Shown here: positions 8,856 to 18,685 of the stretch, piece after piece
Layout: every line of letters starts with the position of its first letter
Numbering within the stretch: the stretch's first letter is position 1
Source: Lachnospiraceae bacterium
Lineage (GTDB): Bacteria; Bacillota; Clostridia; Lachnospirales; Lachnospiraceae
Length of the DNA: 64,000 nt
NCBI GenBank assembly: GCA_910574195.1
Contig: CAJTBF010000001.1
Location: 483,072 to 547,071 of the forward strand
Direction of reading: 5' to 3'
Notes under the pieces: generated by a model
The model's input: the letters and a program-made list of their open reading frames with translations, nothing else
Databases searched by the model: none
Told to the model about the DNA's origin: nothing
Position numbers and translations under genes: made by a program

Positions 8856-10111
8856 GTGGTCTCTGCTCCACAATTCAGAAATAAAGCCTCATATTTTTCC
8901 ACAATATCCTCCCATTGATACGACTCCCGGATCCGTATCTTCGCCTGCTTTCCTATCGCATGAATTTCTTCTTTGCACATAGCCTCTGCGCTCTGAATCA
9001 ATGCCGCCAGGTTTCCCCTGGTCTTTGTCCAGTAAAGGGCGCCTGTTTGTGCCACCTCCCGATTAAATCCCACATCCAGAAGCAGATTCAACTCCGTAGT
9101 TCCAAGTGATTCCAACAGACTGGGATTGGTTCCCCCCACCTCATGTCCATGAAGATATGCATATGCGTTCTTCCGAATCTGCCGTAACAACTCCATATCA
9201 TAAACGGTTCCTACAAACCGAATTCGTGTATCTTTTGAAAACTGCAGCCGCTTTTCCAACGTATGAAAAAAGCGCTTGTCATGCGTCGTAATAATCACAA
9301 AATCCCGTTTGGTGTCAGATACCATGAATTCACGGATCATACATTCAAAATTATTTTCCGGCACAAACCTGCTGACGGAAAGATAATATTCCCCTGCCGT
9401 CACCTCTTTTTCACGCAGCCATTGCGCGTATTTTCTCCTGCTTTCTCTCTTCTCCTCCGACTCCGTAAAAGGTATATCAGAACCATAAGAAAGAAATTCT
9501 GTGCGCGGATGATATTCCTCATATTGTTTTTGTATGTAACTGCGGATATGCATACTGTCACATATGACAAGATCTGCCTGCTTCACCATCCACTTTTCCG
9601 AAATCTTCCAGTATCGCCGCACAAACCAATTCCATTTACTACGTTTCCATTCATGTCCGTCTGGATTCAGATAGAATATTCCGCCAATTTTTTGAATCTC
9701 TTTTTTAAAATATCCGATAAACGGACCGATACGGCAGGCTAGAACATAAAAAATGGGATGCTTGATACCGTGATTTCTTCGACACCAGCGGATACTTGCA
9801 TGCAAAGCCGCCACGTCATACCAGATCGCTCTTGCCGCACCGATCTGCGGAGATTTTACATCGAAACATTCGGCGCCATTATACTCATAATGAAGAGTAT
9901 CCTCCGCCATTCTCGCCACATGATAATGAATTTCCTCACTTTTCCGGTGTTCCGTCAACTTTTCCGCAAAAGTCTCAAATCCCCCATAAGAAGCCGGAAT
10001 TCCTTTGCAGCCTATAATAAAAACATGCTGCCCGGTATCCTCTTCCTGCTTCTTTTCAGACCATCGCGGCAGTCTGCGGACCACCTTATGATTCACCTCG
10101 ATAAATTCCAT
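8852..10111 (-). CDS. DUF1972/GT4 glycosyltransferase, rhamnosyltransferase-like
   Basis: A 419-residue GT-B enzyme. The N-terminal segment VFIIGCKGIPASYGGFETF (about 30-48) is the hallmark of DUF1972 proteins such as the WchF/Cps2T rhamnosyltransferases of streptococcal capsule loci. The donor domain has YLSVSRFVPENNFECMI near 245 and HEVGGTNPSLLESLG near 325. Enzymes of this group commonly add an early rhamnose to the lipid-linked glucose primer, which would suit its position as first gene of the operon; the exact sugar is inference. No initiating phosphoglycosyltransferase is seen in this window. The ATG lies about 400 bases from the putative promoter. Confidence 0.85.
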   Translation of the reverse strand: MEFIEVNHKVVRRLPRWSEKKQEEDTGQHVFIIGCKGIPASYGGFETFAEKLTEHRKSEEIHYHVARMAEDTLHYEYNGAECFDVKSPQIGAARAIWYDVAALHASIRWCRRNHGIKHPIFYVLACRIGPFIGYFKKEIQKIGGIFYLNPDGHEWKRSKWNWFVRRYWKISEKWMVKQADLVICDSMHIRSYIQKQYEEYHPRTEFLSYGSDIPFTESEEKRESRRKYAQWLREKEVTAGEYYLSVSRFVPENNFECMIREFMVSDTKRDFVIITTHDKRFFHTLEKRLQFSKDTRIRFVGTVYDMELLRQIRKNAYAYLHGHEVGGTNPSLLESLGTTELNLLLDVGFNREVAQTGALYWTKTRGNLAALIQSAEAMCKEEIHAIGKQAKIRIRESYQWEDIVEKYEALFLNCGAETT

Positions 10112-10525
10112 TCTTCCTTCAACAATCTCCTGCCCATGGACAGCTTACACTGCCAATATATACAAACATGACGCACAACACCGGCTTACAAAAACATACG
10201 AAATTAAATAAGACAAGTATTCCATTCCTGCCCTCGCAATACACCATCCCGAAGCACCTGTACATTACCTGTCTGTATATGTAACAACATTGTAATCCGT
10301 TACTCTCATATAAAACTAAACGCCGATATTTCCATACTCCTTTGAAGAAACACTCTGTTGCCTTCTGTCCTCAAAAAACAAGCAGTCAGCTTACTCCATG
10401 CAATAACATCCAGTCGCCAATCGCCCGTTTGAGCAGTCCGTCGTTTTCCGGCTTCCGACGACGTTCATCAGACGGTTGCAAAATACCATGCCTTATGACA
10501 AAATTCTACTCGAAATATCAAATCA
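10112..10525 (-). other. Long untranslated leader of the polysaccharide operon
   Basis: About 400 gene-free bases separate the putative promoter (10526-10554) from the first operon gene. I found no convincing ORF, no intrinsic terminator with a U-run, and no match by eye to the c-di-GMP riboswitch core. The first 100 bases of the transcript contain short self-complementary stretches (for example around 10430-10460). A leader of this length in a polysaccharide operon is compatible with antitermination control; no direct evidence of that is seen. Confidence 0.4.
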
Positions 10526-10554
10526 ATCTTAGTATATTTTCATATATTTGTCAA
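10526..10554 (-). promoter_or_regulatory. Putative sigma-A promoter of the polysaccharide operon
   Basis: On the minus strand TTGACA (10549-10554) is followed by a 17-base AT-rich spacer and TAAGAT (10526-10531). The -35 is a perfect consensus; the -10 is weaker. It points into the leader of the polysaccharide genes. Confidence 0.6.
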
Positions 10555-10794
10555 CATCCTAAAAAGTGGCATCTTCGTCAGGTGTAACAGTTCTGTCTTC
10601 GGCCTCCCTGTTACACCAATCCGCTTCATTGAAAGTCTGTCTTCCGATAAAAAGCCTCTATTTCACCACTGTAACGAACAACACATAGTAAAAAATGACC
10701 TAAAACAGAATCTTTACTAAATTTTAAAAAAAATAGCAAAATTCCATAAAGAGCGCTCAATAAATGAATAAAACGAAAGCCTATGTTCCAGAAT
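10555..10794. other. Intergenic region with a 10 bp hairpin
   Basis: No credible gene. A perfect inverted repeat GGTGTAACAG (10581-10590) / CTGTTACACC (10608-10617) lies just upstream of the polysaccharide promoter. Neither flank has a T-run, so it is more likely an operator or mRNA structure than an intrinsic terminator. A 63-codon reading frame at 10626-10817 lacks a ribosome site and overlaps the neighbouring terminator. Confidence 0.4.
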
Positions 10795-10840
10795 ACCGAA
10801 AAAGAGGCGGGAACCACACAATTGCGCAGTTCCCGCCTCT
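10795..10840 (-). terminator. Rho-independent terminator after the small membrane protein gene
   Basis: AGAGGCGGGAAC (10803-10814) pairs perfectly with GTTCCCGCCTCT (10829-10840). Read on the minus strand the stem is followed by a T-rich run (TTTTTCGG). It lies 6 bases beyond the stop codon of the gene at 10846. Confidence 0.85.
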
Positions 10841-10845
10841 CTCCT

Positions 10846-11190
10846 TTAAAAATATTCTTTTTTTAACTTCCCGGTATACACCATATACCACACCAACATA
10901 ATCAAAAACGCCGCCATCCCAATATAATCCAGAATCGGAATCGGTTTGACAAAATAATGGATGACATCAATGAGTCCATACGCGATTGCAGTCACTCCAA
11001 AAACCAGTACGGCAGGCATGGCTTTTTTCAGAAATGCCTCTTTATCTTTACACATACTTTCCATGTAACTTTTTCCAAGAAGCAGGGTCTCATTAATATG
11101 GCCGTCTTTTCTCATTTTTATATAGGCGTAGATCCCATAAATCCCACACCCCAGCACAATCCAGCTTACAAACCCAAACATACTGTCCAT
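10846..11190 (-). CDS. Small three-helix membrane protein, unknown function
   Basis: A 114-residue protein starting at ATG 11188-11190, preceded by a purine-rich GAAAGGGAAAAAG site; a longer in-frame extension upstream has no ribosome site. It has a first helix at about 4-22, then a charged loop (MRKDGHINETLLLGKSYMESMCKDKEAFLKK). A second helix follows at about 56-76 and a third at about 84-104, ending in a basic tail. I do not recognise the family. It lies downstream of thrC in the same direction and is followed by a strong terminator, so it may be the last gene of the leuC-leuD-thrC transcript or have its own promoter in the 113-base gap. Confidence 0.75.
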   Translation of the reverse strand: MDSMFGFVSWIVLGCGIYGIYAYIKMRKDGHINETLLLGKSYMESMCKDKEAFLKKAMPAVLVFGVTAIAYGLIDVIHYFVKPIPILDYIGMAAFLIMLVWYMVYTGKLKKEYF

Positions 11191-11303
11191 TCTTTTTCCC
11201 TTTCTTTCCAATCCCACTTTTGTTCCTGTGCTAATACCGGCAGTACTCCTGTCGCAGGAACGATAAACACGGTCGCCAACAACTAATTTTTCCCCAGTGG
11301 ATT

Positions 11304-12797
11304 CTATACCGCCATATGCAGGATTTCCTTTACCATATCCTTCATCTTCTCTGCATCGCACTCCCGTGTATGCACAATCTGTGCATTCCGGATCTCCTCA
11401 ATCGCCTGTGGCACCGCTGTCTGTGATACCTTTTCCAATTCGTCAATCAATGCCATCTCTCCCAGTGCGTCATATTTTGCATCAATCGCCGTCAACACAC
11501 TCCTTGCAAATTTATATGGGCTGGCCGTGGATGCAATCAATGCTTTTTTTGTATCTTTGATCCGCTCCTGATATGCACTGCACACGTGCGCGGCAACCGC
11601 CGTATGTGTATCCATCACGTAGCCTGTCTTATGATATACATCCCGAATTGCCGCCCTTGTCTCTTCCTCCGTCGCATAGCCGCCTACAAAATCAGACAGC
11701 TTTGTTTTCATTTCCTGCGTGATCTCATAAGTTCCTTTCGTCCGCAATGCTTCCATTAATTCTCGGTTCTTTTCTGCATTCTGATCTGCAATCGCATAGA
11801 TCAGACGCTCCAGATTACTAGAAATCAGAATATCCATCGACGGGGAAGAGGTCAGTACAAACTCCCGGTTCTTATCATAACATCCTGTCCGGAAGAAATC
11901 AAACAACACTTTATTCTCGTTGGATGCACAAAGCAGCTTCGCAATGGGCACTCCCATCTGTTTTGCGTAATATGCAGCCAGAATATTTCCAAAGTTCCCG
12001 GTAGGTACCGTCACATTGATTTCCTCTCCCGCTTCCAGCTCACCATGCTCCAGCAGCTTTGCATACGCATATACATAATAAACCACCTGTGGAACAAGCC
12101 GGCCGATATTGATGGAATTTGCAGAAGAAAATTGATATCCCTCTTTTGAAAGTTCCCCGGCCAGTTCCTGATCCTCAAATAACGCCTTCACACCACTCTG
12201 TGCCTGGTCAAAATTCCCGTGGATTGCAACCACCGCCGTATTCTCTCCTTTCTGTGTCACCATCTGCAGCCTTTGCACCTGACTGACACCATCTTTTGGA
12301 TAAAATACGATAATCCGGGTTCCCGGTACACCCGCAAACCCTGCAAGCGCTGCTTTTCCCGTATCACCGGAGGTCGCCGTCAAAATCACAATCTCATTCG
12401 TCACCTGATTTTTCCGTGCTGCGGTCGTCAAAAGATGAGGTAAAATAGAAAGAGCCATGTCCTTGAACGCGATCGTCGCACCATGGAACAACTCCAGGTG
12501 ATATTTGTCTCCCACCTTCACCAGGGGCGCGATCACTTCTGTATCAAACTTGGAATCATACGCGCACCGGATGCAATGTTTTAATTCCTCTTCCGTAAAA
12601 TCTGTCAAGAACTGCTTCATAACCACATATGCGGTCTCCTGATAAGACATTCCCTTTAACGCTTCCATGGAAACATCCAGTTTCGGAATCTGTACAGGCA
12701 CAAACAACCCGCCATCATCGGCCAGCCCTTTGAGAATTGCTTCCGATGCTGTCACTGTATGTTCCTTATTCCTGGTGCTTTTATATAATAGATTCAT
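11304..12797 (-). CDS. thrC: Threonine synthase
   Basis: A 497-residue PLP enzyme converting O-phosphohomoserine to threonine. The start is ATG 12795-12797 (MNLLYKSTR) behind GGAGAG. The PLP lysine is in the HGATIAFKDMALS motif near 112, and the phosphate-binding loop is TATSGDTGKAAL near 145. VTVPTGNFGNILAAYYAK near 235 matches the class I (about 500-residue) threonine synthases of bacteria with an N-terminal SxRN motif. It follows leuCD in the same direction after a 113-base gap filled with palindromic repeats, which could separate or stabilise the transcripts. Confidence 0.96.
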   Translation of the reverse strand: MNLLYKSTRNKEHTVTASEAILKGLADDGGLFVPVQIPKLDVSMEALKGMSYQETAYVVMKQFLTDFTEEELKHCIRCAYDSKFDTEVIAPLVKVGDKYHLELFHGATIAFKDMALSILPHLLTTAARKNQVTNEIVILTATSGDTGKAALAGFAGVPGTRIIVFYPKDGVSQVQRLQMVTQKGENTAVVAIHGNFDQAQSGVKALFEDQELAGELSKEGYQFSSANSINIGRLVPQVVYYVYAYAKLLEHGELEAGEEINVTVPTGNFGNILAAYYAKQMGVPIAKLLCASNENKVLFDFFRTGCYDKNREFVLTSSPSMDILISSNLERLIYAIADQNAEKNRELMEALRTKGTYEITQEMKTKLSDFVGGYATEEETRAAIRDVYHKTGYVMDTHTAVAAHVCSAYQERIKDTKKALIASTASPYKFARSVLTAIDAKYDALGEMALIDELEKVSQTAVPQAIEEIRNAQIVHTRECDAEKMKDMVKEILHMAV

Positions 12798-12845
12798 TTT
12801 TCCACTCTCCTGATTTTCCCTTATCGTGTATGCAGCTTTCTTACC

Positions 12846-12952
12846 GGGTGGGCGAACAGCTTCCGCTGTTCGACAATGTATACCCACCGGGCATACCGTA
12901 ATTTATACCCCTACGGGGTGGGCGAACAGCTTCCGCTGTTCGACAATGTATA
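12846..12952. repeat. Two copies of a 37 bp palindromic repeat, one inside leuD
   Basis: The 37 bases at 12846-12882 recur identically at 12916-12952. Each contains the hairpin CGAACAGC TTCC GCTGTTCG followed by ACAATGTATA. Between them lies CCCACCGGGCATACC, which resembles the CCCATTCGGGCATCCC start of the unit repeated at 53666. The second copy overlaps the last 13 codons of leuD. Confidence 0.9.
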
Positions 12953-13420
12953 TTTTACCAGTCCTCCGGCTGAAATCAGCTTTTGCATGAATTCTGGAAA
13001 TGCCTGTCCCTGGAACTCGGTTCCCTTTGTCCGGTTATAGATCTTTCCGCTGTCAAAATCCACTTCCACTTCATCTCCGCTTTCAATTCCTCTCGCTGCT
13101 TCCGGGCATTCGATAATCGGCAGGCCGATGTTGATTGCATTTCTATAGAAGATTCTGGCAAATGTTTCCGCAATAACGCAGCTTACACCGGCTGTTTTTA
13201 AGCAAAGCGGTGCGTGTTCCCTGGAAGAACCACAGCCAAAATTTTTATTTGCAACAATCAAATCCCCCGGCTGTACTTTTTTCACAAATTCCGGATCAAT
13301 GTCCACCATCGCATGACTTGCCAGTTCTTTTGCATCAAAAGAATTGAGGTACCTTGCAGGAATAATCACATCTGTATCTACATTATCCCCATATTTGAAT
13401 ACATGTCCCTTTGCTCTCAT
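12911..13420 (-). CDS. leuD: 3-isopropylmalate dehydratase small subunit
   Basis: A 169-residue small (swivel) subunit that, with LeuC, isomerises 2- and 3-isopropylmalate in leucine synthesis. [21 protein letters not shown] at the N-terminus and [16 protein letters not shown] near 61 are the substrate-loop signatures. The ATG overlaps the leuC stop as ATGA. The normal family C-terminus ends close to GGLVKYT; the remaining residues ([11 protein letters not shown]) are encoded by a copy of the palindromic intergenic repeat, so the repeat has replaced the native stop. This tail is unlikely to matter for catalysis but is a clear sequence scar. Confidence 0.95.
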   Translation of the reverse strand: MRAKGHVFKYGDNVDTDVIIPARYLNSFDAKELASHAMVDIDPEFVKKVQPGDLIVANKNFGCGSSREHAPLCLKTAGVSCVIAETFARIFYRNAINIGLPIIECPEAARGIESGDEVEVDFDSGKIYNRTKGTEFQGQAFPEFMQKLISAGGLVKYTLSNSGSCSPTP

Positions 13421-14694
13421 TTCTTTTCACCCACTTTCTCCGGATTTGCAATGCACCCTGCAATTGCACTGGCCGCCGCCACTTCCGGGGAAGCCAGATA
13501 AATCAAGGAATCCACATGCCCCATTCTTCCGACAAAATTCCGATTCGTTGTTGACACACACTTTTCCCCGGCTGCCATAACGCCCATATGTCCGCCCATA
13601 CACGGGCCGCAGCTTGGCGTATTGACCGCACAGCCCGCATCAATAAAAATATCCACCAGGCCTTCTGCAATACACTGCTTGTATATCTTCTGTGTAGCCG
13701 GAACGACCATCACACGAACATCCTCATGCACGGTATGGCCTTTGAGAATCGCCGCTGCTTTTCTCATATCTTCCATTCTGCCATTGGTGCAGGAACCAAT
13801 CACAACCTGATCAATCCGAATCGGTTCCATCGCTTCAATCTCATCTATGGTCTTTGCATTCCCCGGAAGATGCGGAAAAGCGACCGTCGGGCGTACCTCT
13901 GTCAGATCAATCTCGATCACTTTCTCGTACACCGCATCCGCATCCGCCGTATAAATCTGATATTCCTTCCTGGTATGTTCTTTCAGATATTGCTCCGCTT
14001 TCTCATCCACCGGGAAGATCCCGTTCTTCGCACCGGCTTCAATTGCCATATTCGCCATAGTAAAACGGTCGTCCATCGACAGATTCCCGATCCCGTCACC
14101 CGTAAATTCCATGGACTTATATAACGCTCCGTCCACGCCAATCTTTCCGATAATGTGAATGATGATATCTTTCCCACTTACATAAGGCCCCGGCTTCCCT
14201 GTCAGTACGAACCGGATCGCGCCCGGCACCTTGAACCATAACCGGCCCGTCGCCATCCCGGTTGCGATATCTGTCGTTCCCACACCGGTAGAAAACGCTC
14301 CCAGCGCTCCATATGTACAGGTATGAGAATCCGCACCAATGATGCATTCTCCGGCCGCCACAACTCCGGCCTCCGGCAAAATGGCATGCTCCACACCGGA
14401 TTTTCCCTGTTCAAAATACCAATGCAGTCCCTGCGCCTTTGCAAATTCCCGTATCGCTTTGGAATTCTCTGCGGATTTGATATCTTTATTCGGCGTAAAA
14501 TGATCCGGCACCAGAACTACTTTTTCTTTATCGTATACTTTCTCTGCCATCTCCCGGAAAATAGGCAGCGCCATCGGCCCGGTAATATCATTGGCCATAA
14601 CCACATCTAATTTCGCTTCGATCAACTGACCTGCTTCCACAGAATCGAGCCCCGCATGTGCCGCCAGAATCTTCTGCGTCATTGTCATTCCCAT
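13417..14694 (-). CDS. leuC: 3-isopropylmalate dehydratase large subunit
   Basis: A 425-residue subunit carrying the [4Fe-4S] cluster. The start is ATG 14692-14694 ([15 protein letters not shown]), with AGGAGG 8 bases upstream. Cluster cysteines are in [13 protein letters not shown] near 305 and the C-x2-C pair in [15 protein letters not shown] near 365, and [19 protein letters not shown] near 120 is the aconitase-family histidine/serine motif. The length fits the 420-residue type typical of clostridia and archaea. It heads the leuC-leuD-thrC run; leuA and leuB are not in the window. Confidence 0.96.
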   Translation of the reverse strand: MGMTMTQKILAAHAGLDSVEAGQLIEAKLDVVMANDITGPMALPIFREMAEKVYDKEKVVLVPDHFTPNKDIKSAENSKAIREFAKAQGLHWYFEQGKSGVEHAILPEAGVVAAGECIIGADSHTCTYGALGAFSTGVGTTDIATGMATGRLWFKVPGAIRFVLTGKPGPYVSGKDIIIHIIGKIGVDGALYKSMEFTGDGIGNLSMDDRFTMANMAIEAGAKNGIFPVDEKAEQYLKEHTRKEYQIYTADADAVYEKVIEIDLTEVRPTVAFPHLPGNAKTIDEIEAMEPIRIDQVVIGSCTNGRMEDMRKAAAILKGHTVHEDVRVMVVPATQKIYKQCIAEGLVDIFIDAGCAVNTPSCGPCMGGHMGVMAAGEKCVSTTNRNFVGRMGHVDSLIYLASPEVAAASAIAGCIANPEKVGEKK

Positions 14695-14730
14695 TGTGAC
14701 AACCTCCTCTTTTATTGGATGGTTCCCTTC

Positions 14731-14768
14731 ATCCCCCGGCCTGTCAGCAAAGCCATCGGCCGGGGGAT
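14731..14768 (-). promoter_or_regulatory. Leader hairpin before leuC
   Basis: ATCCCCCGGCC (14731-14741) and GGCCGGGGGAT (14758-14768) form a perfect 11 bp stem with a 16-base loop, 37 bases before the leuC start. No U-run follows on the minus strand, so it is probably an mRNA structure or operator, not a terminator. Upstream, TGTGATAAAAT (about 14795-14805) could be an extended -10 of the promoter. No T-box was seen. Confidence 0.45.
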
Positions 14769-14843
14769 AAAAGTAACTTTTACTTTCTGAGTGACATTTT
14801 ATCACACAACTGCCGGAAAGAAAAGAACAAATTAAATTGAGAG

Positions 14844-17819
14844 TTATCTTCCTTTTCTTTTTCCGCCTCTCTGTCCGTGCCTTCCTGCGGCCGCCAGCAT
14901 AACCAGTGCCGACCCCACTGCTGCAATGACAAACACCGGAGAAAACGCATCCCCTGTCTGGATTGTTTTCTGTGGTTTCTGTAAAGTTTCCGGCGTGACC
15001 GGTGTCTGCGGTTCCTGTGGTTTTTCCGGTGTCTCCGGGTTTTCCGGTGTCTCCGGCTCTTCCGGCTCTTTTATAAACCGGACCGTCTGGTTTTGTTCCT
15101 CCAGATCTTCATCTGACGCGATCTTTCTCCCGTCCGCAAATACGGTCTCAAAGACCACAACTGTCTTCCCATCCAGACCGGCGGAAGAAAACGTAAACGG
15201 CATCTCCACAATCCCGGTGGAAACCGGCGCATAGAATCGTTTTTCTACCGTCACCATTTCCCGTCCCGGATGATCTTCGTCATCGCCCGGTTCTGTTGTC
15301 TCTCCTGGTTTTAGATTTTCTGTTCCTTCCGTCCCCGGATTTTCTGTCCCTTCCACCGTTTCTTCTGTTTCCTCCTCTTTGTCTCTTTTTTCCACCAACA
15401 GTGGTTTCCCGGTCTCTTTATCCATTAAAACTCCACGGATCGTATATTCCTTCCCGACTTCCAAATGCTCAAACATGACCGTATCAACAATCGTCACATC
15501 CTCACCTGCCGAAAGAGTCTGTGTTCTGCTGTCCGCATCCAACGCGGTTGTTCCAATCCGTACCGGCACATCCGGTACATCCGTCAGCGTATCCAGATCC
15601 ACGGTCTTTTTATTTCGCTCAATCACCATATCAAAGGGTTCAATCAGTCGATATCCCTGATTTCCTTCACATTCTATTTCCCGGATCTCATATGTATCAT
15701 AGGGAAGAGCGCCCTGCTTTTCCACCACAGGTTCCGCCCCAAACCAAACGCCGTCTTTCTCTGTCTTTCCCCGGTTCACGTACTGCCCGTGAGGATTCCA
15801 TGCACTCTCTGTGGAAGCATACCCGTTTCGATCTGTCACAATCACATGACTTTCGCCCGTTGTCCTGGAGGTGATTCGGAAAGGTACACCGGCCAACCGT
15901 TTGTGCTGTGTATCCCCTCCGCCGATCTTTGTCAGTTCCAGATCCCCGCGAATAATCTGCTCCATACTCTCTACGGAAGTGTAAAACACTCTCTCTTCTG
16001 TATTCTGCGGCTTCAACTCTACCTGTATCGTTTCTTCATTCAGAAGATATCCTGCGGATGGAAGCTGCTCTTTCACAGTATATACTCCAAACTGCAATTC
16101 CCTGCTCTGTGCTTTTCCCTGATCGTCTGTTACCAGTTTCTCCACAAGATTCCCTCCTACATCCCGCACCTCGTACACTGCGCCGGCCAGGGTGGCTCCT
16201 CCCTGCGGTTTCTCCGTTTTTGTCTCTGCATCCAGTTTCTGAATCTGCAGGACCCCCTTTTGTGGTATCTCCGGTATAACCGGAGGTGTATAGACCGGTC
16301 CCGGATCCTCTGAGCCGCATCCGGTAATCTTCACCACAAATACATCCGTATTTTTCAGATAACCGATCGGCGCCCTGGTCTCCCGGATCACCACGGTTCC
16401 CAAGGGAAGGACCGGAATCTCTTCCTCCTCTGTTTCCCCCCGGACGGTATAGAACGAATCTCCGGATACCCGGGCCGACGTGTCTAAGAGTAATTCGCCT
16501 TTCCCATTGGTTTTACATATCCAGGATTTCAATGGAACCACTCCGTTTGTTTCCTCCGCCGAATCATAGAAACCGCCATAAAATTCAACAGAAAATTCCG
16601 CGTCCTTTAAAAAATTTCCGCTTTTCCCGGTTTCCGCATCTGTTTTCGATAGTACCAGAGACACCTCCGCATACTGCGGCAGATCTGCTGATTGATATAC
16701 CGTCGTTTCCCCCGCCGTTACCGTTACTTTCTCCGGTTCCTGCGCGGTTTGATTCAGCCAGAATCCCTCGGGCGCCTTGGTCTCCTGAATCCAGTATTCT
16801 CCTGCCGTCAGCTCCAGACTGCCGGAGTTTCCTTCTTCGTCTGTTGTAAAGCTTCCCACCGGAACCAGGCAGGTCGGATCCGCATATACGGTATACTCTG
16901 CCCCGCCCAAAGAATAACTGGCATTTCCTTCCGTAATCCCCGGATTCTGTGCCACCTTCTTTAACTGCAAATTTCCCGTTTTCGGCCGCTCAATTCCTCC
17001 CACTTTCAGTACCACGTAGATAGGATTTTTTCTTTTTCCTACAATTTGAGATAGAATATTTCCGTCATAAGCCAATCCATTTCCATCCGAAGCCCCATCA
17101 ATGGAATGCCAGACCAGGTCGCTTCGTCCGTCTCCCCAGTAGATCGCAATATGATGAAAATCGCTTACTGTGGCTTCCGAACCGTCAAACATCCAGATAA
17201 TATCACCTTTCTCCAAATACCCGGAAGCAAGCATTTCCTCTTTTGTCTGAAAATACTGCCGCTGAATATTGTATGTTTTGTAAAAAGTGACCCATCCGCT
17301 CAAACCGGGGATAAGCGTCGTGTTTCCTCCACTCTGCATCGTCGGCAGCGTCAGTGCATGCCAGACAAATCCCGTACAGTTCATCCCTGCTTCCCCGCCG
17401 TTAAATACCGGATCTCCGTTCGGCGACCTCCAGTCAAAAGGCTTATAAGGCGTTCCCAAATAATAAGAATCTTCCTCATGGCTTTGCAGCCAGTCTATAT
17501 AGACCGCACCGTCCATTCCCAACACCTGGGCCACCGTGGCCTGCTGTGCGCTGCGCCGCCCGATTCGAACTCCTTCGCCGGATTCCTGTTCCATGATCTG
17601 ATTTTCCAGTTCCAGAATCTGCTCCATAGACAGCACATTTTCTGTCAAAACAGGAGTTTTCTCCGGATTCAGCCCGCTTCCTGCGTCTTCTCCCTCCTTT
17701 TCTTCCTGCACTTCCGCCTGCACGGAAAGTACGCATGCCGCTGTCATAACTCCCAGAAGTGACAGGAACACAAATGCCGTCCAAAACATCCTTCGGACAT
17801 CCCATACATACTTTTTCAT
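14844..17819 (-). CDS. Wall-anchored SpaA/VaFE surface protein with N-terminal cysteine-peptidase-like domain
   Basis: A 991-residue secreted protein. The start is ATG 17817-17819 behind AAAGGAGAAAAT. Residues 1-36 are a signal peptide. Residues about 100-270 resemble an NlpC/P60 or CHAP-like hydrolase, with a candidate cysteine in [12 protein letters not shown] (C148), histidines in [11 protein letters not shown] (H222/H223) and VWHSIDG. Several Cna-B/SpaA beta-domains follow (about 285-660), with KKVAQNPG- and [12 protein letters not shown] lysines and E-box glutamates that could form isopeptide bonds. A VaFE-type domain lies near 730-900. The tail has a Pro/Glu/Thr spacer, TIQTGD (about 952) as a variant sortase site, a hydrophobic helix and a basic end. 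It probably crosslinks to or remodels the cell wall. No sortase gene is adjacent. Confidence 0.88.
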   Translation of the reverse strand: MKKYVWDVRRMFWTAFVFLSLLGVMTAACVLSVQAEVQEEKEGEDAGSGLNPEKTPVLTENVLSMEQILELENQIMEQESGEGVRIGRRSAQQATVAQVLGMDGAVYIDWLQSHEEDSYYLGTPYKPFDWRSPNGDPVFNGGEAGMNCTGFVWHALTLPTMQSGGNTTLIPGLSGWVTFYKTYNIQRQYFQTKEEMLASGYLEKGDIIWMFDGSEATVSDFHHIAIYWGDGRSDLVWHSIDGASDGNGLAYDGNILSQIVGKRKNPIYVVLKVGGIERPKTGNLQLKKVAQNPGITEGNASYSLGGAEYTVYADPTCLVPVGSFTTDEEGNSGSLELTAGEYWIQETKAPEGFWLNQTAQEPEKVTVTAGETTVYQSADLPQYAEVSLVLSKTDAETGKSGNFLKDAEFSVEFYGGFYDSAEETNGVVPLKSWICKTNGKGELLLDTSARVSGDSFYTVRGETEEEEIPVLPLGTVVIRETRAPIGYLKNTDVFVVKITGCGSEDPGPVYTPPVIPEIPQKGVLQIQKLDAETKTEKPQGGATLAGAVYEVRDVGGNLVEKLVTDDQGKAQSRELQFGVYTVKEQLPSAGYLLNEETIQVELKPQNTEERVFYTSVESMEQIIRGDLELTKIGGGDTQHKRLAGVPFRITSRTTGESHVIVTDRNGYASTESAWNPHGQYVNRGKTEKDGVWFGAEPVVEKQGALPYDTYEIREIECEGNQGYRLIEPFDMVIERNKKTVDLDTLTDVPDVPVRIGTTALDADSRTQTLSAGEDVTIVDTVMFEHLEVGKEYTIRGVLMDKETGKPLLVEKRDKEEETEETVEGTENPGTEGTENLKPGETTEPGDDEDHPGREMVTVEKRFYAPVSTGIVEMPFTFSSAGLDGKTVVVFETVFADGRKIASDEDLEEQNQTVRFIKEPEEPETPENPETPEKPQEPQTPVTPETLQKPQKTIQTGDAFSPVFVIAAVGSALVMLAAAGRHGQRGGKRKGR

Positions 17820-18110
17820 ATTTTCTCCTTTATACAAATACAAATTGCTCCGGTATCCGTACCAGGAATAAGCGCCACTAACTATGGTTACTGCGCCTTT
17901 TCTGACCTGTCACGCCCCAGTCATAACGCTTCACATCCAAAAGACAGTTCGCAATGACCGGCATGCGCACAGCACATAAGGAGTAATAACCGCTTCTTTT
18001 TCACCGTCCTCCTCTCTACACTATGTTTCTTTTGTTTTCATGTCCTCGTTCTTGGATAATGGGATGAACTTCCCAATGAATAAAAGATATGTCCTTAGAC
18101 GAGTATCCTG
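17820..18110 (-). other. Long leader of the surface-protein gene
   Basis: About 285 bases lie between the promoter and the start codon. A short frame (GTG about 17990, 29 codons, starting VKKKRLLLLMCC) sits 3 bases behind AGGAGG, which is too close for a normal ribosome site. It could be a leader peptide or chance. No known riboswitch core was recognised. Confidence 0.35.
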
Positions 18111-18139
18111 ATCATACTCTAAAAATCGGAATTTGTCAA
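18111..18139 (-). promoter_or_regulatory. Sigma-A promoter for the surface-protein gene
   Basis: TTGACA (18134-18139 on the minus strand), a 17-base spacer and TATGAT (18111-18116). It faces away from the cold-shock promoter 67 bases to the right, so the two genes are divergently transcribed. Confidence 0.75.
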
Positions 18140-18205
18140 TCATTTTTTTGTTTCCTGCCATAACCTCCAAACGCCACAGAACCCCACAAAAACCCGAAAA
18201 TTCCA

Positions 18206-18234
18206 TTGACTTCCCCCATGGGATATGCTACACT
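18206..18234 (+). promoter_or_regulatory. Sigma-A promoter for the cold-shock gene
   Basis: TTGACT (18206-18211), a 17-base spacer and TACACT (18229-18234). The predicted transcript begins near 18241, giving a leader of about 70 bases that opens with the hairpin ACTGA TATTG TCAGT (18249-18263). Structured leaders are typical of cold-shock mRNAs. Confidence 0.75.
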
Positions 18235-18309
18235 AGAATTACGCTATTACTGATATTGTCAGTGATGCGGACACATATTATTTTTTTATTTTTTATGGAG
18301 GGCAACACA

Positions 18310-18507
18310 ATGACAGGTACAGTAAAATGGTTTAACAACCAAAAAGGATACGGATTTATTTCCGATGCAGAGGGAAATGACGTATTCGTGCATTATTCAG
18401 GGATCGTAACAGATGGATTTAAGTCTCTGGAAGAAGGACAGTCCGTTGAATTCGAAGTAGCGGAAGGTGCAAAGGGACCACAGGCAACTAATGTAGTAAA
18501 ACTTTAA
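18310..18507 (+). CDS. Cold-shock protein, CspA/CspB family
   Basis: A 65-residue single cold-shock domain (OB fold) that binds single-stranded RNA and DNA. The RNA-binding motifs are both present: KGYGFI (RNP1) and VFVHYSGI (RNP2), after the family start GTVKWFN. The ATG follows GGAGGG by 7 bases; an upstream in-frame ATG is rejected because it precedes the promoter. Proteins of this kind melt RNA structure and can act as antiterminators. It is the only plus-strand gene in the first 54 kb, with its own promoter and terminator. Confidence 0.96.
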   Translation: MTGTVKWFNNQKGYGFISDAEGNDVFVHYSGIVTDGFKSLEEGQSVEFEVAEGAKGPQATNVVKL

Positions 18508-18602
18508 TCAGAATTTTGAATGTACCTTTTAATATATAAATTACGATTTGGATTTAATATTGAAAAGTAATACAGAAAATGAGATTAAGGCAATTTTAAA
18601 AA

Positions 18603-18629
18603 GGACCGGATTTACCCCGGTCCTTTTTT
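18603..18629 (+). terminator. Rho-independent terminator of the cold-shock gene
   Basis: GGACCGG (18603-18609) pairs with CCGGTCC (18617-18623), extended by flanking A/T pairs, and is followed by six T. Just beyond it a second stem, GCGGGCA...TGCCCGC with an inner CCTGTC/GACAGG pairing (about 18642-18673), lies at the 3' end of the opposite operon. Confidence 0.9.
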
Positions 18630-18685
18630 CATAATAACAGCGCGGGCAATCCTGTCGTTGACAGGCTGCCCGCTGCTGCTTTCTT

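Noticed and set aside
10112..10525. c-di-GMP riboswitch in the polysaccharide leader
   Set aside because: Expected because of the GGDEF-like domain in the operon, but the conserved core and tetraloop-receptor motifs were not found by eye.
10626..10817. 63-codon minus-strand frame
   Set aside because: No ribosome site, overlaps a clear terminator stem, and the composition is that of AT-rich intergenic DNA.
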